From: an uncultured Gammaproteobacteria bacterium
Lineage (GTDB): Bacteria > Pseudomonadota > Gammaproteobacteria > Steroidobacterales > XN24
Direction of reading: 5' to 3'
DNA length: 64,000 nucleotides
Assembly (NCBI GenBank): GCA_947259915.1
Contig: CAMYOC010000048.1
Span: 1 to 64,000, forward strand
Below, piece after piece: positions 18,275 to 26,677 of this stretch. Made by a program: the position numbers and the translations under genes. A model generated the notes under the pieces. The model had not been told where the DNA came from and searched no databases. It worked only from the letters and a program-made list of their open reading frames with translations. Numbering within the stretch: the stretch's first letter is position 1; the number at the start of each line of letters is the position of its first letter.

Positions 18275-20764
18275 ATGAAAATTTTCAGGAAACTCATCGG
18301 GGCTGCGGGGCTTTTCGGTCTCGCGGCATATTTTTGCACCGCGCCAGCACTGGCCAACGGCGATTGCGCTGCCGATTTCCAGTCCCTCTATGGCAGCGGC
18401 CCGGGCACGACCTATGCTGCCGCCGGCTGTCAGACCTGTCATACCAGCATTCCGGCGCGCAATGGTTATGGCGCGGATGTCGGCACTTGCGGCAACCCGC
18501 TATCGATCACCAACGCCGAGGATGAGGACTCTGACACCCAGGGCGGCGCCGGTGGCCCCAACCCCAGCGTGGGCGGACTTAACCTGGCCGAGATTACGGC
18601 CGGCGCCCAGCCCGGCTGGTGCGAACCCACCACACCTTTCTGCGACAACGTCGGCACGCCGCCGGCCAACATCAACGGCCCGCTGGATCCACCGGCCGGA
18701 AACCAGCCGCCGGTGGCCGATCCGGGCGGACCGTATGCCGGTACGGCTGGCGTGGCCGTGCAGCTCGATGGCTCCGGCTCATCGGACCCGGATAACGACC
18801 CGCTGGTCAGCTATGCGTGGGATTTCGGCGACGGCAATAACGGCTCCGGCGTGGCGCCCAGCCACACCTATGCCGCCGCGGGCAATTACACTGTGTCGCT
18901 GGTGGTCAACGACGGCACCGACGCCAGCCCGGCGGCCACGACCTCCGCGAACATCGCAGCCGCCAACACACCTCCGGTGGCCAATGCGGGCGGTCCGTAT
19001 ACGGGCGAAGCCGGCAGCGCCGTTCAGCTGGACGGGTCCGCCTCATTTGATCCGGACGGCAATATTGCAAACTATGAGTGGGACTTCGGTGACGGCAATA
19101 ACGGCACCGGCGTCAGCCCGCTGCATACCTACGCTGCCGGCGGCAACTACACGGCCTCGCTGATCGTGACGGACAATCAGGGCGCCAGCAGCCCGGCGTC
19201 AACGGCGGCCGTGGCCGTCAGCGATCCGGTGGTCAACCTGCCGCCGGTTGCAGACCCGGGTGGTCCCTACACCGGGGATACCGGCGTCGCGGTCCAGTTC
19301 GACGGCTCAGGCTCGTCGGATCCGAATGGCGATGCCATCAGCTACGCGTGGGTTTTTGGTGACGGCGGGACCAGTAATCTGGAATCACCCAGTCATACCT
19401 ACGCCGCGGCCGGCGCGTATACAGTCACGCTGGTGGTCAACGACGGTCTGCTAGACAGCCCGCTGGCAACGACGACCGCGACCATCGCCGATCCTGCGGT
19501 CAATTCGCCGCCGGTCGCCGATGCCGGTGGCCCGTACAGCGGCGACACGGGAGCGCCGATCGGCTTCAGCGGCGCTGGCTCGACCGACCCTGACGGCGAT
19601 GACACTATCACCACCTACGCATGGGACTTCGGCGACGGCTCCAGCGGCTCTGGTGCTGTAACCAGCCACAGCTACGCTGCAGAAGGGACCTACACGGTGA
19701 CGCTGACGGTCACGGATGACGGTGGTTTGTCCAGTAGCGACACGGCTGAGGCCATCGTGACCGATCCCGCCCCTGGCGGCAGTGACGGCGAGGCGTTGTA
19801 CCAGGCCAACTGCGCCGGCTGTCACGGCGATCCCTGGGACGATCCGCCTTATGATGACAACCTGCCTGGCATACGCCGGGTGGCCGGTGCGCGCAGCTGC
19901 TCGATCCATGGATCGATCTACGGCACCGACCTCTATCCGAACGGCGTGCCGGGGATGCAGTTCCTGCAGAACGTGCTCAGCGACGACGATATCGACGCGC
20001 TGGCCGGGTACCTGAACTCTCAGGACACCTCGGGTGAGCAGCGCTATGTGACGGGTTGCGCCGGCTGTCATGGTGCCGACGGCTCGGGCGGCCCGTACGA
20101 CGAGGACGTCCATGGCGACGAGGCGGACGAGACCACCGAGGCAATCGAGGAAGAGAGCGAGATGCAGTTCCTTGGCTGTCTGCCGGATTCGGACATCATC
20201 TCCATCACCGGTTATCTGGCCGGCTTCGATGACGATAACGACGATGACGGCATCGACGACGACGAGGACATCGACGACGACAACGACGGCATCAACGACG
20301 ACGACGATCCCGACGATGACAACGACGGTCTCGACGACGACGACGAGCACGGCTACGGCACCGATCCGCGTGACGACGACTCTGATGACGACGGTCTGAA
20401 AGACGGTGAAGAAGTCGACGACCACGGCACCGATCCCACTGACCACGACAGCGATGACGACGACGTGGACGACGGCAAGGAGATCGAAGACGGCACCGAT
20501 CCGAACGACAGGGACAGTGACAACGACGATCTCGATGACGGCGAAGAAGTCACGGCGGGCACCGATCCGCTGGACCCCGACACCGACGACGATGGTGAGA
20601 GCGATGGTCGTGAGGTTAAGGTGCTGGCCACTGATCCGCTGGTGGCCAACGCCACGACTGACGGTGGCGGCGGTGGCGGCGGTGGCGCCGCGGGCTTCTG
20701 GTTCCTGCTGATGCTGCTGGGTTCAAGCCTGCTGGCGACGATGAGACCGGGCAGAGATCGGTAG
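18275..20764 (+). CDS. Secreted c-type cytochrome with four PKD domains, Asp-rich calcium-type repeats and GlyGly-CTERM-like anchor
   Basis: The protein has 829 residues. A signal peptide ends near CTAPALA (26-27). A first heme site CQTCH (52-56) follows. Four PKD domains (about 145-225, 231-312, 320-400 and 410-495) each carry the GGPY-start, SSDPDxD and DFGDG patterns. Two cytochrome c domains come next: CAGCH (513-517) with Met561 and CAGCH (595-599) with Met630 as likely distal ligands. Then residues 652-785 are dominated by DxDxDG thrombospondin type 3-like repeats, expected to bind many calcium ions. The tail is eight glycines, a hydrophobic helix (FWFLLMLLGSSLLA) and RPGRDR, a GlyGly-CTERM-like sorting signal. 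I infer a calcium-stiffened, surface-anchored electron carrier; its partner is unknown. Strong terminator behind it. Confidence 0.8.
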   Translation: MKIFRKLIGAAGLFGLAAYFCTAPALANGDCAADFQSLYGSGPGTTYAAAGCQTCHTSIPARNGYGADVGTCGNPLSITNAEDEDSDTQGGAGGPNPSVGGLNLAEITAGAQPGWCEPTTPFCDNVGTPPANINGPLDPPAGNQPPVADPGGPYAGTAGVAVQLDGSGSSDPDNDPLVSYAWDFGDGNNGSGVAPSHTYAAAGNYTVSLVVNDGTDASPAATTSANIAAANTPPVANAGGPYTGEAGSAVQLDGSASFDPDGNIANYEWDFGDGNNGTGVSPLHTYAAGGNYTASLIVTDNQGASSPASTAAVAVSDPVVNLPPVADPGGPYTGDTGVAVQFDGSGSSDPNGDAISYAWVFGDGGTSNLESPSHTYAAAGAYTVTLVVNDGLLDSPLATTTATIADPAVNSPPVADAGGPYSGDTGAPIGFSGAGSTDPDGDDTITTYAWDFGDGSSGSGAVTSHSYAAEGTYTVTLTVTDDGGLSSSDTAEAIVTDPAPGGSDGEALYQANCAGCHGDPWDDPPYDDNLPGIRRVAGARSCSIHGSIYGTDLYPNGVPGMQFLQNVLSDDDIDALAGYLNSQDTSGEQRYVTGCAGCHGADGSGGPYDEDVHGDEADETTEAIEEESEMQFLGCLPDSDIISITGYLAGFDDDNDDDGIDDDEDIDDDNDGINDDDDPDDDNDGLDDDDEHGYGTDPRDDDSDDDGLKDGEEVDDHGTDPTDHDSDDDDVDDGKEIEDGTDPNDRDSDNDDLDDGEEVTAGTDPLDPDTDDDGESDGREVKVLATDPLVANATTDGGGGGGGGAAGFWFLLMLLGSSLLATMRPGRDR

Positions 20765-20791
20765 CAGGGCTCACACGTAAGTGCCCGATAA

Positions 20792-20827
20792 AAACCGGGC
20801 CGGATATTTCCGGCCCGGTTTCTTTTT
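20792..20827 (+). terminator. Intrinsic terminator of the PKD cytochrome gene
   Basis: AAACCGGGCCGGA and TCCGGCCCGGTTT form a perfect 13-bp stem with a TATT loop, followed by CTTTTT. It lies 27 bases after the stop codon. Confidence 0.92.
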
Positions 20828-20843
20828 CCCGGAGCGCCCTGGG

Positions 20844-21671
20844 CTATGGTCCTGGCGGCCGGCCGGTCAGCGAGTAATTCTCGCGCAGACCGATCTCCTC
20901 GAAACCTGCGCGCAGGATGTTCTGATAAGAGGCCTGCTCGTCACCGGGTACCGCCTCGCCGGTACAGGTACCGACGAGCTCGCAGCCGAGTTCAATCGCC
21001 CGTTCGACCCGGCGCGTCAGTAGCGCGGACTGGCTGCCGCGGCGCCGGAACGCGGGGTGAGTGGCGCCCCAGTCCGTCCAGGCCACACCGTCCTTGACGA
21101 ACATCGCCCCGGTGCCGGCCGGCTCATCGCCGGCAAAGCTCATAAAGATATGCCAGCCCGGCCGGCTGACGAGACCGGCCAGAATGTCTGCCGCCGCCGA
21201 TCCGAGATCAAAGGCAGCGCTGGCGATCCGGCCAAAGTCCGCGGCATGGGTCTGATCGATCTCGCGGATCTCAAGCTCCGTGATGTGCTGGGCGACCGGC
21301 AGATCCGTGCGCGCGAATTTCATCCATGCGCGATCACGGACCAGGCCGGCGGCCGCGGCCAGTTCGGATAGCGGCCCGGGCTGGCCTTCCGGCGACAGAT
21401 GGAGGAAGTAGCGGTCTATGCCAGCCTCGGCATAGATCGCCTTTATACGCTCGATGGTGTCCGGGTTCGCCGGCTGGCTGATACCCAGCCCGATGCAGCG
21501 GTTGACGACGATATTGCCGCCCCGGGCCATCAGCGACACCCGGCAACCGTCTACTTCTTCAAGCCGCAAGCCGGTCGTGGCCTGGGCCGGCGCCGCCTGG
21601 TGGAATTCGGCCAGCGCCTCGCCCTCGATCCATTCAAGCCGCCGGATCATCTGTTCCAATTCCATATCCAT
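20844..21671 (-). CDS. GNAT-family N-acetyltransferase
   Basis: The chosen ATG has GGGAG nine bases before it and gives 275 residues; the frame also extends upstream to a TTG at 21761. The C-terminal half is a GNAT fold: a central strand GTGAMFVKDGVAWTDWGA, the acetyl-CoA loop HPAFRRRGSQSALLTRRV, and a later strand NYSLTGR. The N-terminal 130 residues are a degenerate GNAT-like or substrate-binding half, as in two-lobed GNATs. The substrate cannot be deduced. It converges on the PKD cytochrome terminator and is divergent from ppk2, with about 160 bases between. Confidence 0.8.
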   Translation of the reverse strand: MDMELEQMIRRLEWIEGEALAEFHQAAPAQATTGLRLEEVDGCRVSLMARGGNIVVNRCIGLGISQPANPDTIERIKAIYAEAGIDRYFLHLSPEGQPGPLSELAAAAGLVRDRAWMKFARTDLPVAQHITELEIREIDQTHAADFGRIASAAFDLGSAAADILAGLVSRPGWHIFMSFAGDEPAGTGAMFVKDGVAWTDWGATHPAFRRRGSQSALLTRRVERAIELGCELVGTCTGEAVPGDEQASYQNILRAGFEEIGLRENYSLTGRPPGP

Positions 21672-21829
21672 CTGCGTCTCCCGATCGACCGGACCCGTAT
21701 CCAAGCCTACGCCTCGCGGCGAATTGATGTCGGCCTGCCGGCTCATCCGTATCACCCCCAATAGTCGCGTCGCAGCAAAAGAATCTATGCTTTATCGGAA
21801 GATCGAAAAGATGAAGCGGGGAGAGACGG

Positions 21830-22636
21830 ATGGGCAAGGACAAAAAAGACGGCGACAAACGCATGTCGCGCAAACGTTACGAGAAGGAACTGGAGAAGCT
21901 CCACGCGGAGTTGGTCAAGCTGCAGTTCTGGATCAAGGAAAAGGGCTTGCGGATCATCGTCGTATTCGAGGGCCGGGACGCCGCCGGCAAGGGCGGTGTG
22001 ATCAAAGCCATCACCGAACGGGTCAGCCCGCGGGTATTCCGGGTCGTGGCGCTGCCGGCGCCGTCGGATCAGGAAAAGACCCAGATGTATATCCAGCGCT
22101 ATATGCGCCATTTCCCGTCGGCAGGCGAAATGGTGATCTTCGACCGCAGCTGGTACAACCGGGCAGGCGTGGAACGGGTGATGGACTTCTGCACCCGCGA
22201 GCAATACATCCGCTTTCTCCAGTACACGCCGCTGATGGAGCGCGCCATGGTGGACGCGGGCATATTGCTGTTCAAGTACTGGCTTGACGTCAGCATGGAT
22301 GTGCAGGAGAAACGCTTCCGGGAACGTATCGACGACCCGCGCAAGATCTGGAAATTGAGCCCGATGGACGTGGCCTCGTACCAGCGCTGGTATGACTACT
22401 CCCGGGCTCGCGATGACATGCTGGCGGCCACCGATCTGGAATACTCGCCCTGGACCATCGTGCCGGCCGATGACAAGCGGCGGGCGCGGCTAAATTGCAT
22501 TGCCCATCTGCTCAGCCGGGTCGACTACGAGGACGTCACCGGCGACAGGATCGAACTGGGCGAACGCAAACCAGAGGGCGCCTACGACGACGACGCCACC
22601 CTGGCTGAACGCAGCATGGTGCCAGCCGTCTACTGA
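21830..22636 (+). CDS. ppk2: Polyphosphate kinase 2 (PPK2 family, one-domain)
   Basis: The 268-residue protein has a single PPK2 domain: Walker A GRDAAGKGG (about 49-57), the SDQEKTQMYIQRYMRHFP lid region, and Walker B with DRSWYNRAGVERVM. The length and motif spelling fit class I PPK2, which transfers phosphate between polyphosphate and nucleoside diphosphates. The N-terminus is a lysine-rich helix. Its direction in the cell (NTP synthesis or polyphosphate synthesis) cannot be read. It has no ppk1/ppx neighbour and converges on the octaheme gene. Confidence 0.93.
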   Translation: MGKDKKDGDKRMSRKRYEKELEKLHAELVKLQFWIKEKGLRIIVVFEGRDAAGKGGVIKAITERVSPRVFRVVALPAPSDQEKTQMYIQRYMRHFPSAGEMVIFDRSWYNRAGVERVMDFCTREQYIRFLQYTPLMERAMVDAGILLFKYWLDVSMDVQEKRFRERIDDPRKIWKLSPMDVASYQRWYDYSRARDDMLAATDLEYSPWTIVPADDKRRARLNCIAHLLSRVDYEDVTGDRIELGERKPEGAYDDDATLAERSMVPAVY

Positions 22637-22667
22637 GACGGACCGCGTCGCCCGACTCGCCTCGCAC

Positions 22668-22702
22668 AAAAAAGCCCCCGGCCTTGGGGAAGCCGGGGGC
22701 TT
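22668..22702 (-). terminator. Intrinsic terminator for the octaheme gene, shared with ppk2
   Basis: GCCCCCGGC (22674-22682) and GCCGGGGGC (22692-22700) form a 9-bp stem around CTTGGGGAA. On the minus strand it is followed by six T residues (the A-run at 22668-22673), the classical form for the octaheme transcript. On the plus strand only TT follows, so ppk2 readthrough is stopped less well. Confidence 0.85.
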
Positions 22703-22743
22703 GTAATGGTGGCCGTCCTTGACGCCGTTCTTGTTTTCCGTGT

Positions 22744-24525
22744 TCAGTTCACATTGTTATGGAAGATATAACCGTCGGTCACGTCCGGCGGGAACTGGAT
22801 AAACGACGCGTTGTGGCAGGTGTTGCACGCCCAGTCCGTCGTCACCCACGGATACGCGAACTTGCCGTCATCCGTGAACTGCTGGTAGACCTGCGAGTCC
22901 AGGCGGATGCGGAAGATATGCGATGTCACGTCGCCGGTCGTCGGCGCGCCGTCCGCGACTGGCGGATAGGACACGGCAGATTTCGCCATCTTCGGCATAT
23001 GGCAATCGCGGCATTCCAGATTCTGCATACCGCCGGCCCGCAGCGATGGAGCATAGTCGCCATGACAGGTCAGGCAGGACTCACCGGTGTGATCGACACC
23101 GGGCTCGCCGGTGTAGGCCAGATTGCCTTCCTGTACTGAAGAGCCGTGCGGATAATGGCACGTGCCGCAGTCGCCATGGGTGGCCAGGAAGCTCGCCGAG
23201 CGGACGGTGTCCAGGCTAACGGGATCGATACCGAGGATCTCGTCGTATTGCTCATGATGGCGGACCAGACCGCCACTGGCCGCGATCCGGCCACCCATCT
23301 CGTTGGGGCGTGGATCCGGCGCGTTGTTATCGATCAGCGCGTTGTCATAGCCGCTCATATAGGTGGAGTAGTCACGCTCACCGTCGCGGGTGTGGCATTC
23401 GCCGCAATCCACGGCCAGACCGTAACCGGCGTCGGGCGCGGTCAGTTCGAGCAGCGTCCGCGGTGTCGCGTCCGTTGTGATGGTGCCGGTGAACTTGGCA
23501 TGGGCCGCACCGGCGCCGTGGCAGGACTCGCACTGGATGCCCTGTTCGGCAAAAGTGCCATCGATGAATGGCAGATCATCCTGACGAGCCGGGTTCAGCG
23601 CGTCGTCCTGGTGCCGCCATCCGGTGGTGTGGCAGTTGCCGCAGTTGAACGGTTTGTCGACCTCGTCATCGTGATAGGCGGTCATGGTGTTGGTGGCGAA
23701 GTTGTACTGCACTTCGGAGCCGGTGACGATGGCGCCGTCCAGGTCCATAAAACGCGCTTTCCAATGATAACCGCCGATCACGTAGCTGACGTCAGACCAG
23801 CTTTGTGGCGTGCCCAGTGAGTTATCGGTCTGGCCGTCTTCATCGGTGACCCGCTCCAGCACGCCGTTCAGGTTGGTGAAGGGATACACCGGCTGCTGAC
23901 CGTCGATCACTTTGTTTAGCTTGTAGGGATGTCCGGTCTGGATAAAGCTGGAATAGGTGACCGTATGGCAGACGCCGCATTGTGCGCTGGTGATGTATTC
24001 GCCATCCGGGATTGCCGGCAGGACTATGTCGAGCGTGTTGTCGCCGTCGGCGGTCACGTCAAAACCCGTGACCTCTTCGTCTTCGTAGCCGGGCCGGAAC
24101 GCCAGCACGTCATACATGCCCGCATCCACGGTCGCGGTATAGGAGCCGTCGAAGCCCACATCGGCCTCGATCGCGTCTGGCGGAAGGGTCTTGGCCAGCG
24201 GCAGGCCGGCCTTTTGAGCAGCCGGGACGACGCCGGTGGGAACGAAGAACACGGACACGAATTGGTCCAGTACTCCGGCATCTGTGGTGACTTTGCCGGA
24301 TACGACGATATTGGTGCCCGGCAGCGGCGCATTACAATCGAGCACGTCGACCACGCCGTCACCGTTACGATCTTCTTCGGGGTCGCCTACCCCGTTCTCG
24401 TTCAGGTCCCAACAGGCGGTGCCGGCAGCGCCGACCGCCCCCCTGTCGCCATCATCGCCCGAGCAACCGGCCACCCCGAGGGCTGCCAGCAATGCTAGTG
24501 GAAGGAGGATTCTTGTTGTGGCCAT
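22744..24525 (-). CDS. Octaheme c-type cytochrome lipoprotein
   Basis: The 593-residue protein has a lipobox VAGC (Cys21). The mature start has a GAVGAAGTACWDLNENGVGD segment and a paired DC at 63-64, a motif I have seen in surface lipoproteins. Residues 70-170 form a carboxypeptidase-regulatory-like beta domain. Eight CxxCH sites follow at about 183, 295, 332, 374, 453, 484, 505 and 567. No CxxCK is present, so a NrfA-type nitrite reductase site is absent. A lipid-anchored periplasmic or outer-surface electron carrier, or a reductase of unknown substrate, is inferred. No MtrB-type barrel or inner-membrane quinol oxidase is adjacent; the DUF1302 gene upstream is divergent. Confidence 0.88.
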   Translation of the reverse strand: MATTRILLPLALLAALGVAGCSGDDGDRGAVGAAGTACWDLNENGVGDPEEDRNGDGVVDVLDCNAPLPGTNIVVSGKVTTDAGVLDQFVSVFFVPTGVVPAAQKAGLPLAKTLPPDAIEADVGFDGSYTATVDAGMYDVLAFRPGYEDEEVTGFDVTADGDNTLDIVLPAIPDGEYITSAQCGVCHTVTYSSFIQTGHPYKLNKVIDGQQPVYPFTNLNGVLERVTDEDGQTDNSLGTPQSWSDVSYVIGGYHWKARFMDLDGAIVTGSEVQYNFATNTMTAYHDDEVDKPFNCGNCHTTGWRHQDDALNPARQDDLPFIDGTFAEQGIQCESCHGAGAAHAKFTGTITTDATPRTLLELTAPDAGYGLAVDCGECHTRDGERDYSTYMSGYDNALIDNNAPDPRPNEMGGRIAASGGLVRHHEQYDEILGIDPVSLDTVRSASFLATHGDCGTCHYPHGSSVQEGNLAYTGEPGVDHTGESCLTCHGDYAPSLRAGGMQNLECRDCHMPKMAKSAVSYPPVADGAPTTGDVTSHIFRIRLDSQVYQQFTDDGKFAYPWVTTDWACNTCHNASFIQFPPDVTDGYIFHNNVN

Positions 24526-24778
24526 CTTCTTGCCCCTGTTGCAACGTTAAGTCTGGTTCTAAAACCGTCCCAAACGGGGCAGCCGAAGTCGGCGCATATG
24601 GCGGGCGCCGGCCTCGGGCACCCTTAGGAATTTTACTGATTGACATTGTCCGTGCTGCCCCCGCCCACCGCATTGACCTGGATCAAATTGGAACCGGGTT
24701 TCGGACGGCGGGTTGCGTGGACGCGTCGTGCCCCCTGACCCGTAACCATGGCAGGGCCGTGTCTGCTAGATTGTCAGG

Positions 24779-26677
24779 ATGAGGCGAGCGACGACCACCG
24801 GGTGTGTTCAAGACCCGGGCCACCACCAGGAATGGGGCACCGGCTCATCGGGTCTTGTCCGGTCTGTTCTCGCCTGGGTTGCGCTGGGGCTCTGGTCCGG
24901 GCCCGGCCTGGCCGCGGCGGTCCGCGCGGGACCGGTGGAAGCGCTGTTCGACCTGACCCTCTCCTACGGCATGCTCTATCGCACCGAGAGCCGCGACAAG
25001 GACTTTATCGCGATCGCCAACGGCGGCAATGCGCCGACCGCCAACACCGACGACGGCAATCTCAATTACGACTCCGGCATCGTCTCCAACATGGTCGCCG
25101 CGACCGGGGAGGTGGACCTGAGCTGGCGCAACTTCGACGCCTTTGCCAGAAGCGTCGCGTTCTACGACTACGAGCAGGAACACGGCAATCGCCCGCATCG
25201 GGAGTTCAATGGCGAAACCCTGGACGTGATCGGGTCTGACATCGAGATGCGGGACTTTTTTGTCGGCGGCCAGTTTGTCTGGGGTGGCTTGCCGGTGCAG
25301 CTGCGGGTGGGCGACCAGGTGATCAACTGGGGTGAAGTGACCTTCCTCCGCGACGGCGTCGATACCATCAACCCCGTCGATCTGGTGGCCGCCTTCCAGC
25401 CAGCCCGGGACCCGAGGGATGCACGCACACCACAGGGCATGGCCTGGGGCGTGGCCCAGGTCACCGAGACTTTCGCCGTCGAAGGCTATTACCAGTACGA
25501 ATGGGAGCGGCTGCGGTTGCCGCCAGCGGGCAGCTTCTTTTCCACCAACGATCTGATCGGCGAAGGCGGTTTGAGTTTTGCCACCATCGGGCGGGGACAG
25601 TTCTCGGATCTGGGCACGGATCTGGATGTGGCCTATAACCTGCCCACCGGCACGCTGGGCTTCGATGGGGACTATTTCAAGTACCCGGAACGATTCCGTG
25701 ACGAGCCGCAGGACGGCGGTCAGTTTGGTCTGGCGTTGATGGCCATTACCCAGGGCAACAATGCGCTCAAGATCGGGCTGCATTACATGCGCTACCACAG
25801 CCGTCTGCCCCTGGTCGGCTCACTGACCGCGGACCAGGCCGCCATCGATGCCACCAGCCAGACCAATGTAGACGCCGCGGCCGCTATGCTCGCGCCGATC
25901 TACGAGAGCGAAGGCCTGTCCCCCGATGATGCCCAGGCGGCAGCCGAGGACACCGCCAGCGATCTGGTGACCAATCAGTACATCAGCCAGGCCGGCTACT
26001 TTACCGAGTACCCGGAAGACCTGGAGATGTACGGTCTGACCTTTAATACCGCCACCTTGCGCACCGGGACGTTGCTGGCAGCAGAGTTTTCCTACCACCG
26101 GGACACCCCGTTCCAGGTGGCATTGAACCAGGTCTACGACGCCTCGCTGTCGCCGGTACAGTTCGACGACAGCTACAAGGACAATAGTCTCGGCATCTTT
26201 GGCGCCGACGAGCGGATCAGCGGCTTCGTGCGTCTTGACAGGATCCAGGCTGCCGCCTCGGCTGCACAACTATTCGGGCGCCGGCTGGGCGCCAGCCAGA
26301 CGCTGCTGGGCGTAGATGGCGCCTATCTCCATATCCGTGATTATCCCGGCGCCGCCGACGCACCGCTGCAGGCGCCCGGCGGGGGCAACCAGAACTCCTG
26401 GGGCTACCGGGTCTTTGGCCAGCTCCAGTACACCAGCGTATTCGGCGGTCTCAACGTCGCACCGCAAGTGTTGTTTACCCATGATGTATCGGGCAACACG
26501 CCGGCGCCGTTGTCGTCGTTCCGTGACGACCGGAAGTCATTGACCTTCGCGTTGGGTTTTGACTACATCAATCGCTGGGACGCCAGCCTCAGCTACACCA
26601 ATTTTTTCGATGGTGAGCCCGGCAATCAGCTGGTCGATCGGGACTTTATCCGCCTGCAGCTGAGGTACGGACTATGA
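24779..26677 (+). CDS. DUF1302 family outer-membrane protein
   Basis: The 632-residue protein has a long n-region, then a signal peptide (LVRSVLAWVALGLWSGPGLAAA). The body is rich in alternating strands and aromatic residues and ends with the expected outer-membrane C-terminus (RLQLRYGL, with strand alternation). Features of DUF1302 include LRVGDQVINWGEVTFLRDGV and the INPVDL motif. In known genomes DUF1302 and DUF1329 occur as a pair, often with RND transporters, in bacteria that take up or export hydrophobic compounds such as sterols; no RND gene is here. It overlaps the DUF1329 gene by 4 bases (ATGA), so they are coupled. The 253-base region upstream, shared with the octaheme gene, shows no clear promoter. 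Confidence 0.88.
   Translation: MRRATTTGCVQDPGHHQEWGTGSSGLVRSVLAWVALGLWSGPGLAAAVRAGPVEALFDLTLSYGMLYRTESRDKDFIAIANGGNAPTANTDDGNLNYDSGIVSNMVAATGEVDLSWRNFDAFARSVAFYDYEQEHGNRPHREFNGETLDVIGSDIEMRDFFVGGQFVWGGLPVQLRVGDQVINWGEVTFLRDGVDTINPVDLVAAFQPARDPRDARTPQGMAWGVAQVTETFAVEGYYQYEWERLRLPPAGSFFSTNDLIGEGGLSFATIGRGQFSDLGTDLDVAYNLPTGTLGFDGDYFKYPERFRDEPQDGGQFGLALMAITQGNNALKIGLHYMRYHSRLPLVGSLTADQAAIDATSQTNVDAAAAMLAPIYESEGLSPDDAQAAAEDTASDLVTNQYISQAGYFTEYPEDLEMYGLTFNTATLRTGTLLAAEFSYHRDTPFQVALNQVYDASLSPVQFDDSYKDNSLGIFGADERISGFVRLDRIQAAASAAQLFGRRLGASQTLLGVDGAYLHIRDYPGAADAPLQAPGGGNQNSWGYRVFGQLQYTSVFGGLNVAPQVLFTHDVSGNTPAPLSSFRDDRKSLTFALGFDYINRWDASLSYTNFFDGEPGNQLVDRDFIRLQLRYGL

Noticed and set aside
18700-19760. 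Regular repeats in the PKD region as a possible CRISPR array
   Set aside because: Repeats encode PKD domains of about 85 residues and vary in sequence; there are no short identical repeats or spacers.
19451-20446. 331-residue Val-rich minus-strand open frame opposite the Asp-rich repeats
   Set aside because: Val runs are the reverse complement of GAC/GAT codons, so this is a coding artefact.
22744-24525. Cytochrome c nitrite reductase (NrfA-type) for the octaheme protein
   Set aside because: No CxxCK motif and only CxxCH sites; the N-terminal beta domain is also unlike NrfA.
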